A DNA stretch of 16,891 nt, from positions 1 to 16,891 of the forward strand of contig JBCDBD010000054.1 in the NCBI GenBank assembly GCA_039184335.1, given 5' to 3'. Below the pieces are notes generated by a model that worked only from the letters and a program-made list of their open reading frames with translations, did not search any database and was not told the DNA's origin. This document shows positions 6,665 to 14,045 of this stretch, one piece after another (the stretch's first letter is position 1; every line of letters begins with the position of its first letter). The DNA comes from JBCDBD01 sp039184335. Lineage in GTDB: Bacteria; Bacteroidota; Bacteroidia; Flavobacteriales; Flavobacteriaceae. The translations under genes were made by a program, and so were the position numbers.

Positions 6665-8836
6665 ATGAAAAGACTATTTCTGACCATATTGCTTCTTTAC
6701 ATTACGCTGGGTCTGGCCCAAGAAAGTGATCGCATCCAAAACATCAAGAACCATCTTGAGCTCTTGGCCGTAGACAACCCTGGTTTTAATGAGGCCCTAA
6801 AGATGGAAATCAATGTGGCCAATGTAACCTTGCCCAATTTTCTGATGGCGGTATCAAAGGTGCACAAATTGAACCTGAGCGTTTCCAACGACATCACGAA
6901 CATTACCATTGTCAATAATTTTTCGAATGTGACCGTCGCCGACCTGCTGGTCTTTCTCTGTAAGGAATACGACCTGACCATTGATTTTACCGGAAGTATA
7001 TTGGCCATCAAGAGGTACAGCAAACCACCTCCAGTACCCCAAGAAAAAGAGATTGCCATCGACTTTGACCTGGCCAACAATACCATTTCATTGGATCTCA
7101 ACAATGATCCGATGGAAAAGGTATTCCGTAAGGTGATGGAAGTTTCAGGCCAGAACCTTCTGTATTCCAATGCCTTGAAAAACAAGCCGATCAGCCTTTT
7201 TATAAAAGCGGTACCCTTCGATAAGGCCATGGAGAAAATTGCCGAACTGAACGGACTGGTGCACTCGAAATCACGGGACGGATTTTATCTTTTCAGTGCC
7301 ATGGAAGCCAAGACCACCAGAGCATCGGGCATGCAGGGCTTTCATCCTGGCATGCACTATGAGGTACGCGACACCATCAACAAGATCGTCAATGTCGATT
7401 TCAACAATACCGCCATTGCCGACATTATTGCAGCTCTTAGCCTTGACCTCAAATTGGATGTCTATACGGCTACCCCCCTTGAAGAAGCGGGCACGGTCAC
7501 CTTTAATGCCAATGGCATCTATTTTGATGACCTATTGACCCATATCTTTGAGAGCAATGAGCGCATGGCGCCCATTGTCAGCCCGGCCACCCCCCCAAAC
7601 AACAGGGGCCGTACCAGAAATAACAATGCCCCGCCCGTTATCGGCCTAAAGACCAAAAACTTTACCTTTAAAAAAGAGAACAACATCTATTTTTTTGGAA
7701 CAACGGACCAACTCAGTCTGAGAAAGATAGAGATCGTTCAAATGATGCACCGTTCCATCGAGCTGTTGAGCGATCCCTCCTATTATTCGGGCGGTAGCGG
7801 GCGCACCGTGGGCAGAACCCAGTCCAACAATGTCAACTACTTTACCAATGGGCCCAATCAGGGAGCTCAAGTAGGGCAACAGGGAGGCAACAACCGAACC
7901 TCGATAAACACCCAAGTCAATGGTTTTGGCAATTACCGCGACGGTACGGAAGCCTTGGTCAGTATTCTGCCCGATGAGATCAAGGCAGACCTCGATATCA
8001 AGGTCGATTTTGAACTGAACAGCTTTTTTGTGAGCGGCTCCTCTGCAAAGATCCAACGCTTTAAAAACTTTATCAAGGAAATCGATAGGCCCGTACCCGT
8101 GGTGTTGATCGAGGTCATGATCATTGAGGTACGTAAATCGGCCACGGTCGAAACCGGCATCAGCTGGGGAATCGGTGATGAACCTGTCAGTACCCAAGGC
8201 AGTCTTTTTCCATCAACTGACATTACCTTGGGGGCCACTACGGTCAATAAGGTAATCGGCGGTTTTGATGGTTTTGGCTCTTTCAACATCGGCAAGGTGG
8301 TACCTGAATTCTTTGCGACCATAAAGGCCCTGGAAGAAAACGGAAACATCAAGATACGCTCTACCCCTAAGCTATCGACCCTTAATGGACATCGGGCCAA
8401 CCTGTCGATTGGAGAAACCACGTACTATGTCATTACCAACCAAAACTTTTTTGGCTCGCAGGTACCTACCACCTCTGAAGTGCGCAATTATGCCCCTATC
8501 GACGCTGAGCTTGGCCTGAGCATCAAGCCCTTGGTCTCTGGTGATGGCCAGGTGACCCTCGATATCAATGTCGTACAATCAGATTTCAGTGGCGAACGTA
8601 TCGAAGACGATGCCCCGCCAGATATTACCTCACGTGAGTTCAGTTCGATCATCAGAATGCAAAACCAAGATCTGGCCGTTTTGGGCGGACTTGAAGAAAA
8701 ATTGAAAAACGATTCTGGGAGCGGGGTCCCCGTACTGGCAAGAATACCCGTGATCAAGTGGCTCTTCAGCAAACGTAAGCGTGAAGACACCAAACAGAAA
8801 TTGACCATACTTGTCAAACCTACAGTAATATACTGA
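6665..8836 (+). CDS. Secretin outer-membrane channel (GspD/PilQ family)
   Basis: The product has 723 residues. It starts with a Sec signal peptide (1-18, LGLA|QES); no lipobox is seen. Three STN/N0-like modules appear in the periplasmic part (about 48-118, 141-211, 240-298), each with an alternating strand-helix pattern, followed by a short ring-like segment with FFGTTDQL near 342-350. A Gly/Asn/Gln-rich linker spans about 370-428. A last N-type ring (SFFVSGSSAKIQRFKNF, about 452-468) leads into the secretin barrel domain (about 480-723), with the conserved late motif VPVLARIPVIKWLF near 688-702 and the ending KLTILVKPTVIY. It forms the outer-membrane gate for the filament. No pilotin gene is evident nearby. 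It overlaps the next gene by 1 nt (TGATG), so translation is probably coupled. Confidence 0.92.
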   Translation: MKRLFLTILLLYITLGLAQESDRIQNIKNHLELLAVDNPGFNEALKMEINVANVTLPNFLMAVSKVHKLNLSVSNDITNITIVNNFSNVTVADLLVFLCKEYDLTIDFTGSILAIKRYSKPPPVPQEKEIAIDFDLANNTISLDLNNDPMEKVFRKVMEVSGQNLLYSNALKNKPISLFIKAVPFDKAMEKIAELNGLVHSKSRDGFYLFSAMEAKTTRASGMQGFHPGMHYEVRDTINKIVNVDFNNTAIADIIAALSLDLKLDVYTATPLEEAGTVTFNANGIYFDDLLTHIFESNERMAPIVSPATPPNNRGRTRNNNAPPVIGLKTKNFTFKKENNIYFFGTTDQLSLRKIEIVQMMHRSIELLSDPSYYSGGSGRTVGRTQSNNVNYFTNGPNQGAQVGQQGGNNRTSINTQVNGFGNYRDGTEALVSILPDEIKADLDIKVDFELNSFFVSGSSAKIQRFKNFIKEIDRPVPVVLIEVMIIEVRKSATVETGISWGIGDEPVSTQGSLFPSTDITLGATTVNKVIGGFDGFGSFNIGKVVPEFFATIKALEENGNIKIRSTPKLSTLNGHRANLSIGETTYYVITNQNFFGSQVPTTSEVRNYAPIDAELGLSIKPLVSGDGQVTLDINVVQSDFSGERIEDDAPPDITSREFSSIIRMQNQDLAVLGGLEEKLKNDSGSGVPVLARIPVIKWLFSKRKREDTKQKLTILVKPTVIY

Positions 8837-10047
8837 TGCTAAAGAAATGGATACAGCATATCGTTGAGGGCTCCAACTATTACGGATTGGAAGTATATGA
8901 GCGCAACGGAAAGGCCCAATGGTCGTTGCTGAAACTGGAACAAAAGAGAGGTGAACTCCATATTCGCTCTGAGAAGACTACCGCTAATCTCAAAGCGCTC
9001 CCCGCATTGATCGACATAAAGCACCCGCTCTTTTTGACCATAAACACTGCACAGGTACTCAAAAAAGAGATTTTTGAAGAAGCAAGGGGCAACCACGAAC
9101 TCTCAGTGGTCAATGCCTTTCCGAATCTGGAGCTTGATAACTTCTATTACCAAATCCTGAACGCGAACGAAAACAGTATTGTGGCCATCAGTAAAAAAGA
9201 CTATGTCGATTGGTATGTTGATCAACTGCACAAAATAGGCCTAAAACCCTTCTCCATTGTGCTTGGGGTGGCGCAGATCCATACCATAGGCCAGTTTTTC
9301 AATGGATCGATCCCTGCATCCAACTTCAACGTGACCTTCAAAGACGGTACCCTACAGCAATTCGAAACCAGGGATACGGATACTACCGTCAACGAACCCT
9401 TAGAAATCAATGGCATGCGCATCAATAGTGCCCATGTACTCCCATTCTGCCACATCTTGGCACATCTGCAGCAAACCGAGCAGGTCTCAAACTTGGCAGA
9501 TAAGAACCGTACCCACCAATTGGCCTTTAAAAACCAACGTGCCTTTCACTTTGGCCTTAAAGCGGCCTTAAGCTTTTTTTTCTTACTGTTACTGGGCAAT
9601 TTCTTGGTATACCACCACTACCAAAACAAAAATGAGACCCTTGTGGCAACTTTGGTATCACACGAAAACCAAAGCACGGCTTTTCAACAATTGCAAAAGA
9701 GGGTAGCGGCAAAAGAAGAAAAGTTGGTCAAACTGTCAAACTCAAAAAGCTCAAAGACGACCTACTATTTTGATGAAGTGGGCAAGGGCCTCCCCCATTC
9801 GATCTGGTTGAGCGATATGCAGTACCAACCTCTGCTGTCACCCGTACAGTTGAAAAAACCCATCGCCACCACCAAGAACAACCTACAGATTTCAGGAATC
9901 ACCAATGATAAAATTGCCTTTACCGTCTGGTCTGACAACCTAGAGATGCAAGACTGGGCGAGTAGGGTCGAAATTCTTGACTATGAATATATTTCCAATG
10001 CATCTGCCAATTTTACCATCAACATTGTACTGAATGAAAGCAAATAA
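8836..10047 (+). CDS. GspL-like assembly protein (PilM-like plus PilN-like)
   Basis: The product has 403 residues. The first 235 or so are soluble and resemble a degenerate actin-like PilM/GspL cytoplasmic domain: strand-rich start, VVNAFPNLELDNFYYQIL, then AISKKDYVDWYVDQLHKIG as in GspL/PilM family members. No phosphate-binding loop is clear. A single membrane helix lies at about 241-260 (AALSFFFLLLLGNFLVY), followed by a coiled coil (about 270-300) and a small periplasmic alpha/beta domain to the end, as in PilN/GspL. The protein would link the ATPase to the periplasmic parts of the machine. Assignment rests on topology, order and weak motif likeness rather than a strong signature. It overlaps the secretin by 1 nt and the next gene by 14 nt. 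Confidence 0.65.
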   Translation: MLKKWIQHIVEGSNYYGLEVYERNGKAQWSLLKLEQKRGELHIRSEKTTANLKALPALIDIKHPLFLTINTAQVLKKEIFEEARGNHELSVVNAFPNLELDNFYYQILNANENSIVAISKKDYVDWYVDQLHKIGLKPFSIVLGVAQIHTIGQFFNGSIPASNFNVTFKDGTLQQFETRDTDTTVNEPLEINGMRINSAHVLPFCHILAHLQQTEQVSNLADKNRTHQLAFKNQRAFHFGLKAALSFFFLLLLGNFLVYHHYQNKNETLVATLVSHENQSTAFQQLQKRVAAKEEKLVKLSNSKSSKTTYYFDEVGKGLPHSIWLSDMQYQPLLSPVQLKKPIATTKNNLQISGITNDKIAFTVWSDNLEMQDWASRVEILDYEYISNASANFTINIVLNESK

Positions 10048-10546
10048 GAAAAACAGGTTTTTGATTGTCAGCATACTGATCATGTGCTTGGTCAGTTACC
10101 GCTTTGCCATCAAAAAAACCATAGCGCTGGGTGAACAATACCGCAACAACCTAGCGAAAAAAGAATTGGTCAAAAATCTACCAAGGCAGCTTACCCTGAT
10201 GACACAGAAAGAGCAATTTTTAGATGCGCAATTGACCAAACTCAGTGCAGGCAATTCTTCAATGCAAAACAACCTGCTTAAATTTCTAAACAATGAAGCC
10301 GAAAAAAACGAGGTCAAGATCATCGAGTTCAATGCACCACACATCTTCGAAAATGGAGATGCCACCCTTGAAACCCATATGTTCAAGGTAGAGGGAGGGT
10401 ATACCGATATTCTGAAGACCCTGAACACCATGGAAAACCTGACAAGTTTTGGTAGCATCAACCATTTAGGCTTTGAAAAGAAAAAAGATTACCGAAGTAA
10501 ACGCACCTACCTACAGGCCAAGGTGTTTTTGCAGCAAATCAGGTAA
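10034..10546 (+). CDS. GspM/PilO-like inner-membrane protein
   Basis: The product has 170 residues. A short basic N-terminus (KANKKNR) precedes one membrane helix (about 8-25, FLIVSILIMCLVSYRFAI). A helical or coiled-coil segment follows, then a small alpha/beta domain (NEVKIIEFNAPHIF ... KVEGGYTDILKTLNTME) typical of the ferredoxin-like fold of PilO/GspM. It should pair with the GspL-like protein as in PilN-PilO and GspL-GspM. It overlaps that gene by 14 nt and is the last gene of the operon; a hairpin terminator follows 90 bp later. The family is poorly conserved, so the call depends on topology and gene order. No GspC/PilP-like gene follows. Confidence 0.65.
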   Translation: MKANKKNRFLIVSILIMCLVSYRFAIKKTIALGEQYRNNLAKKELVKNLPRQLTLMTQKEQFLDAQLTKLSAGNSSMQNNLLKFLNNEAEKNEVKIIEFNAPHIFENGDATLETHMFKVEGGYTDILKTLNTMENLTSFGSINHLGFEKKKDYRSKRTYLQAKVFLQQIR

Positions 10547-10636
10547 GGGTATGGCAATAGTTGTGTAACCAAGACAGCAACCGTGCTCCCTGCCGTTGGC
10601 AAGTGCATACCCATCAAACTAAGATGACCACCATAA

Positions 10637-10662
10637 AAAACCCCAGTGTTTACTGGGGTTTT
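10637..10662. terminator. Bidirectional rho-independent terminator
   Basis: A 7-bp GC-rich stem, CCCCAGT (10641-10647) and ACTGGGG (10652-10658), has a 4-nt loop and is extended by A:T pairs on both sides. Read on the plus strand it ends the filament operon with TTTT; read on the minus strand it ends the tRNA-Val transcript with TTTTTT, so it serves both convergent units. Confidence 0.85.
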
Positions 10663-10668
10663 GTGTTG

Positions 10669-10743
10669 TGGGCCCTACTGGATTCGAACCAGTGACCCCC
10701 TGCTTGTAAGGCAGGTGCTCTGAACCAACTGAGCTAAGAGCCC
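10669..10743 (-). tRNA. tRNA-Val (anticodon TAC)
   Basis: The reverse complement folds as a cloverleaf. The acceptor stem is GGGCTCT with AGGGCCC (one G-U pair) and A is the discriminator. The D-arm is TAGCTCAGTTGGTTCAGAGC. The anticodon stem is CCTGC/GCAGG with loop CTTACAA, so the anticodon is TAC (10706-10708 on the plus strand), reading GUA-type valine codons. The T-arm holds GGTTCGAATCC. The gene is 75 nt long and CCA is not encoded. It lies between convergent operons and has its own promoter and terminator. Confidence 0.96.
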
Positions 10744-10766
10744 TTGACCATTTTCAAATGGGAGTG

Positions 10767-10796
10767 CAAATATAGCATCATTTTTTGTTTGGCAAA
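10767..10796 (-). promoter_or_regulatory. Bacteroidota-type promoter of tRNA-Val
   Basis: On the minus strand, TTTG (10796 to 10793) is followed after 18 bases by TATATTTG (10774 to 10767), matching the TTTG/TAnnTTTG consensus of the Bacteroidota primary sigma factor. Transcription would start near 10760, about 17 bases before the tRNA 5' end. Confidence 0.8.
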
Positions 10797-10815
10797 AAGA
10801 AAACCCGGGAAAAAG

Positions 10816-12027
10816 TCAAACAACTTCAGCTACCACAAAGGTACTGCCCCCCACAAAGACAAAATCATGGGCAGTGGCCGCTTTCATCGCCCTTTTCAAT
10901 CCTTTTTTTACTGTATCATATGACTTCCCCCTTAATCCGTGGGCCATGGCCTTTTGCTGAAGTGCTACTGCCGGTAGCCCCCTAGGTATCTGTGGGCACA
11001 CAAAGTAATAGCATGCCCCAGGTGGAAACAGGGCCAACAGTCCATCGATTTCCTTGTCGTTTACAAAGCCCAATACCAAGTGTAGGTCATCAAATACCTG
11101 CCGCTCGATCTGTTGCAATACCTGGGTGAGCCCCTCTCGATTATGTGCCGTATCGCATACTACTGTCGGTGTATCGCCCAAAACCTGCCATCGACCCAAC
11201 AATCCTGTATTTTTGACCACATGTTGCAGGCCCTTGGCAATGTGGCTTTCAGAAACCACAAAGCCTTTCAGTTCATTCAGCACTGCTACCACGCCTGTAC
11301 TGTTTTTGGTCTGGTAAGCACCCAAAAGATCGGTTTTATGGTTCTTTTGGGGCAATTGATCGGCAAAAACGATCCTAGATGCGTGCTGGGCAGCGATCAT
11401 TTTAAAGATCCCCATAGTTTCTTGCTGGCTTTCGCTTATGACCACCGGCACATTTTTTTTAATGATGCCCGCTTTTTCCAAAGCGATCTTTTGCAAGGTG
11501 TTGCCCAAGAACTGCATATGGTCGTAACCGATATTTGTTATGAGGCACACTTCAGGAACAATGATGTTGGTCGAATCGAGTCGACCGCCCAAACCTACTT
11601 CGATTATGGCGATATCCACTTTTTCCATCGAGAAAAAGTCAAAGGCCATGCCTACGGTCATCTCAAAAAACGAAAGCTGGTGCCGTTCTAAAAAGGTGTG
11701 GTGGGTGCTGATAAACTGCTTGACGTATTTTTTGGAAACGGGCACACCATTGCTCTTGATACGTTCTCGAAAATCCTTTAAATGGGGCGACGTGTATAGC
11801 CCTACCCTATAGCCCGCCTCTTGTAGTATCGAGGCCAACATATGGCAACTAGAGCCCTTGCCGTTGGTACCGGCCACATGGATGCTCTTAAATTTTTGAT
11901 GTGGATTGCCCAAGTGTTCAGAAAATCCGAGGATGTTGTCGAGCTTTTTCTTAAGGGCCACCCCCCCGCTTTGCTGGTACATGGGCAGTTGGGCAAACAT
12001 CCAATCCAAGGTCTGTTGATAGGTCAC
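10816..12027 (-). CDS. folC: Folylpolyglutamate synthase / dihydrofolate synthase
   Basis: The product has 403 residues and is a cytoplasmic Mur-ligase-family enzyme that adds glutamate to dihydropteroate and to tetrahydrofolates. Visible motifs are the P-loop GTNGKGS at 53-59, TSPHLKDFRERI from 79 (folate/omega region), EVGLGGRLDSTN (metal/ATP site), ITNIGYDH with LEKAGIIK, and the C-terminal-domain signature CDTAHNREG. Length is close to the usual 400-430. The start is GTG at 12027; its G is also the last base of the tonB stop (TAGTG), and the beginning TYQQTLDWMFAQLPMYQ fits FolC N-termini, so the later ATGs would truncate it. It is the last gene of the exbB-exbD-tonB-folC unit. One gene may provide both activities, as in many bacteria. 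Confidence 0.95.
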   Translation of the reverse strand: MTYQQTLDWMFAQLPMYQQSGGVALKKKLDNILGFSEHLGNPHQKFKSIHVAGTNGKGSSCHMLASILQEAGYRVGLYTSPHLKDFRERIKSNGVPVSKKYVKQFISTHHTFLERHQLSFFEMTVGMAFDFFSMEKVDIAIIEVGLGGRLDSTNIIVPEVCLITNIGYDHMQFLGNTLQKIALEKAGIIKKNVPVVISESQQETMGIFKMIAAQHASRIVFADQLPQKNHKTDLLGAYQTKNSTGVVAVLNELKGFVVSESHIAKGLQHVVKNTGLLGRWQVLGDTPTVVCDTAHNREGLTQVLQQIERQVFDDLHLVLGFVNDKEIDGLLALFPPGACYYFVCPQIPRGLPAVALQQKAMAHGLRGKSYDTVKKGLKRAMKAATAHDFVFVGGSTFVVAEVV

Positions 12028-12899
12028 TATTGCCCGAGTTTAAAATTGACTACCACAAACCCTGTCTGTTGTGACGGTGCTTCAGCATCTAAGTTCCATT
12101 GGTGGAGAAATGCTGTTTTTCGGGCGGGCTCCAACAGGCAAGGTGCATTGTTCGTGGTCCCTTTTACCCCTGGAGTGGCCTGAATGACCTTGCCATTACG
12201 GTCTACAACGATTCGTACCACGACCCTGCCATCTTCATTGCATTCTTGCTGAACCTTGCCCTTACGCACCAATGACCTGCCATTGAGACCATAACCTCCA
12301 ATTCCGCTGCCGCTTCCCGGACTGCCATAATATGTCGTGGCATAGGGGTCGCCATCGGGGCTCCCCTTATCCCCCGCCCGGGTATCGTCTCCCTCATTGC
12401 CCGTGGTCTCGCCAGTCGACTTTCCAATACCCCCGATCAGGGCATCCAATTTTCTTTTTTGCTGTTCTTGTTGTTTTCTGCGTTCTTCAGCAGCCTGTTT
12501 TTCACGCTCTAACCGCTCTGTATCAGCTTTTTTCTTTCGTGCAGTTTCATCAGCCTTGCGTTTTGCTTCGCGCTGTTGTTCGATTTTCACCGTCGCTTCA
12601 TTTTCGCTCGTCAACATTTCTTCGACAGGCGCAACCTTGGGGGTAGACTCTTGTGCTGCCACGGTTACTTCTTCAACCGGTTGCTCGGTAATCTTTTCGG
12701 GTTGCGAACGCACTGTTTTTCTAGGCTGCACTTTTCCACTTCCGAAGTCCATGGTGCCAAAATTTACGGCAATCCCATTCGCTATTGGTGGGTCCATATA
12801 GGTCAACCCAATATAAAAAAGCAATAAGAGTACTGCGCTTAGCAGCAATGTGGTAAGTGTAAAGGATTTTTTCTTGTGTCTCGTATCTAAGAACGACAT
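12027..12899 (-). CDS. tonB: Energy transducer TonB
   Basis: The product has 290 residues. A short cytoplasmic N-terminus (SFLDTRHKKKS) is followed by one membrane helix (about 13-34), a periplasmic spacer rich in E, K, Q and R (about 95-155, likely an extended helix or coiled coil as in TolA), a Gly/Ser/Asp-rich segment (about 160-205), and a C-terminal TonB-like domain (about 210-290) with VVVRIVVDRNGKVIQA. The C-terminal domain would bind TonB boxes of outer-membrane transporters and pass on proton-motive force from ExbB/ExbD. Two cysteines in it (in QECNEDG and NAPCLLE) could form a disulphide. Its ATG overlaps the exbD stop (TAATG), and its stop overlaps the folC start. No transporter gene lies nearby, so its partners are encoded elsewhere. 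Confidence 0.88.
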   Translation of the reverse strand: MSFLDTRHKKKSFTLTTLLLSAVLLLLFYIGLTYMDPPIANGIAVNFGTMDFGSGKVQPRKTVRSQPEKITEQPVEEVTVAAQESTPKVAPVEEMLTSENEATVKIEQQREAKRKADETARKKKADTERLEREKQAAEERRKQQEQQKRKLDALIGGIGKSTGETTGNEGDDTRAGDKGSPDGDPYATTYYGSPGSGSGIGGYGLNGRSLVRKGKVQQECNEDGRVVVRIVVDRNGKVIQATPGVKGTTNNAPCLLEPARKTAFLHQWNLDAEAPSQQTGFVVVNFKLGQ

Positions 12900-13285
12900 T
12901 ATTTAGGTCGCACGGCCAAAATGACTTTGTAGTTGTTCCTATTGGCAATGTCCATCACATTGACAGCTTCTTTGATGGCAACACTTTCTTCTGCCCTTAG
13001 GATAATTGTCGGCTTTTCTTGGCCTTCAAGTGCTTTTTTTAATTCAATTTCAATATAGGCTCCGTTGATCTGTTCGTTGTTCACAAAATATTCCAGGTCT
13101 TTGTTGATGGTGACCGAGACATTCTGCGTGTTCGTTGACTTGCCCTTTGCCTTTGGCAACAGCAGATCCAAGGCATTCGGTGCATTGGAGGTCAACATAA
13201 AGAAGACCAACAGCAAAAACACGATATCGGTCATCGACGACATGCTAAACTCGGGGCTCACCTTATTCCTTCCTTTTAGTTTCAT
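12899..13285 (-). CDS. exbD: Biopolymer transport protein ExbD/TolR family
   Basis: The product has 128 residues. A short cytoplasmic start (KLKGRNKVSPEFSMSSM) leads to a single membrane helix beginning TDIVFLLLVFFMLTS. D20 at the start of the helix corresponds to the essential protonatable Asp of ExbD/TolR. The periplasmic domain (about 40-128) has the usual VSINKDLEYFVN-like strands and ends AVRPK. It forms the proton channel with the ExbB homologue encoded 12 bp upstream and drives TonB encoded next. Starts and stops are coupled (TAATG). A TolR function cannot be excluded from sequence alone, but the adjoining tonB favours ExbD. Confidence 0.92.
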   Translation of the reverse strand: MKLKGRNKVSPEFSMSSMTDIVFLLLVFFMLTSNAPNALDLLLPKAKGKSTNTQNVSVTINKDLEYFVNNEQINGAYIEIELKKALEGQEKPTIILRAEESVAIKEAVNVMDIANRNNYKVILAVRPK

Positions 13286-13297
13286 ACGAAGAAGTGT

Positions 13298-13990
13298 TTA
13301 AACTGGCTCATTCAACAAATCGAGAAACTCCACGGCATTGGCCTCCATTTTATGTACCACCTTATCGGTTCTGTTCACCAAGTGGTTGTAGCCGATGTAG
13401 GCAATGATTCCCACGATCAACCCAGCTACGGTAGTGGTCATCGCCGTGTAGATACCAGACGCCAAAGAGCCCATTTCGGCTTGCCCACCACTACTGGCCA
13501 TTTCATGGAATGCCAAGATCATGCCGATAACGGTACCCAAAAATCCGATCATGGGTGCAGCACCTGCCACTGTGGCCAGTACGCTTACATTCCGTTCCAG
13601 TTTATAGACTTCCAATGTGCCCGCATTTTCAATGGCCGTATTGATATCATCCAAGGGTTTGCCGATACGCGATACCCCCTTCTCGGTCAATCGGGCCACA
13701 GGAGAATCTGTCTGGGCGCAAAGTAATTTAGCGGCTTCCAGTTTACCGTTCATGACATGGTCACGAATCTGGTTCATGAAATTCTTATCAATTCTTGACG
13801 CCGCCTTGATAGCAAAGATCCGTTCAAAATAGATGTACAGTGCCACAAAGAGCAGTACAAACAGTACTGCAATAATAATTACACTTCCGGTGCCCCCATT
13901 GACAATAAGGTCAATGACAGAAAGGGTCTTTTCTTCCGAAATGGACGCAGCCAAATCCGCTTCCCCTTCCAAATCTTGAAACAATACCAT
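13298..13990 (-). CDS. exbB: MotA/TolQ/ExbB proton channel protein
   Basis: The product has 230 residues. A periplasmic N-terminus precedes helix 1 (about 36-55, SVIIIAVLFVLLFVALYIYF). A cytoplasmic loop follows, then two C-terminal helices: about 130-158 (VAGAAPMIGFLGTVIGMILAF) and about 172-195 (IYTAMTTTVAGLIVGIIAYI). The GxxxPxIGFLGTVxGM and TAxxTTxxGLxVGI patterns are the hallmark of the TolQ/ExbB family, which forms the stator pentamer around ExbD. It is the first gene of the exbB-exbD-tonB-folC unit and lies 55 bp after nhaD on the same strand. No good -7 element was found in that gap; TATTATTG (14020 to 14013 on the minus strand) is one mismatch off and lacks a -33 partner. Confidence 0.92.
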   Translation of the reverse strand: MVLFQDLEGEADLAASISEEKTLSVIDLIVNGGTGSVIIIAVLFVLLFVALYIYFERIFAIKAASRIDKNFMNQIRDHVMNGKLEAAKLLCAQTDSPVARLTEKGVSRIGKPLDDINTAIENAGTLEVYKLERNVSVLATVAGAAPMIGFLGTVIGMILAFHEMASSGGQAEMGSLASGIYTAMTTTVAGLIVGIIAYIGYNHLVNRTDKVVHKMEANAVEFLDLLNEPV

Positions 13991-14045
13991 AAATAATCCC
14001 CAATTTAAGTTGCAATAATAACGGAGATTTTTGGATTAAATTATC

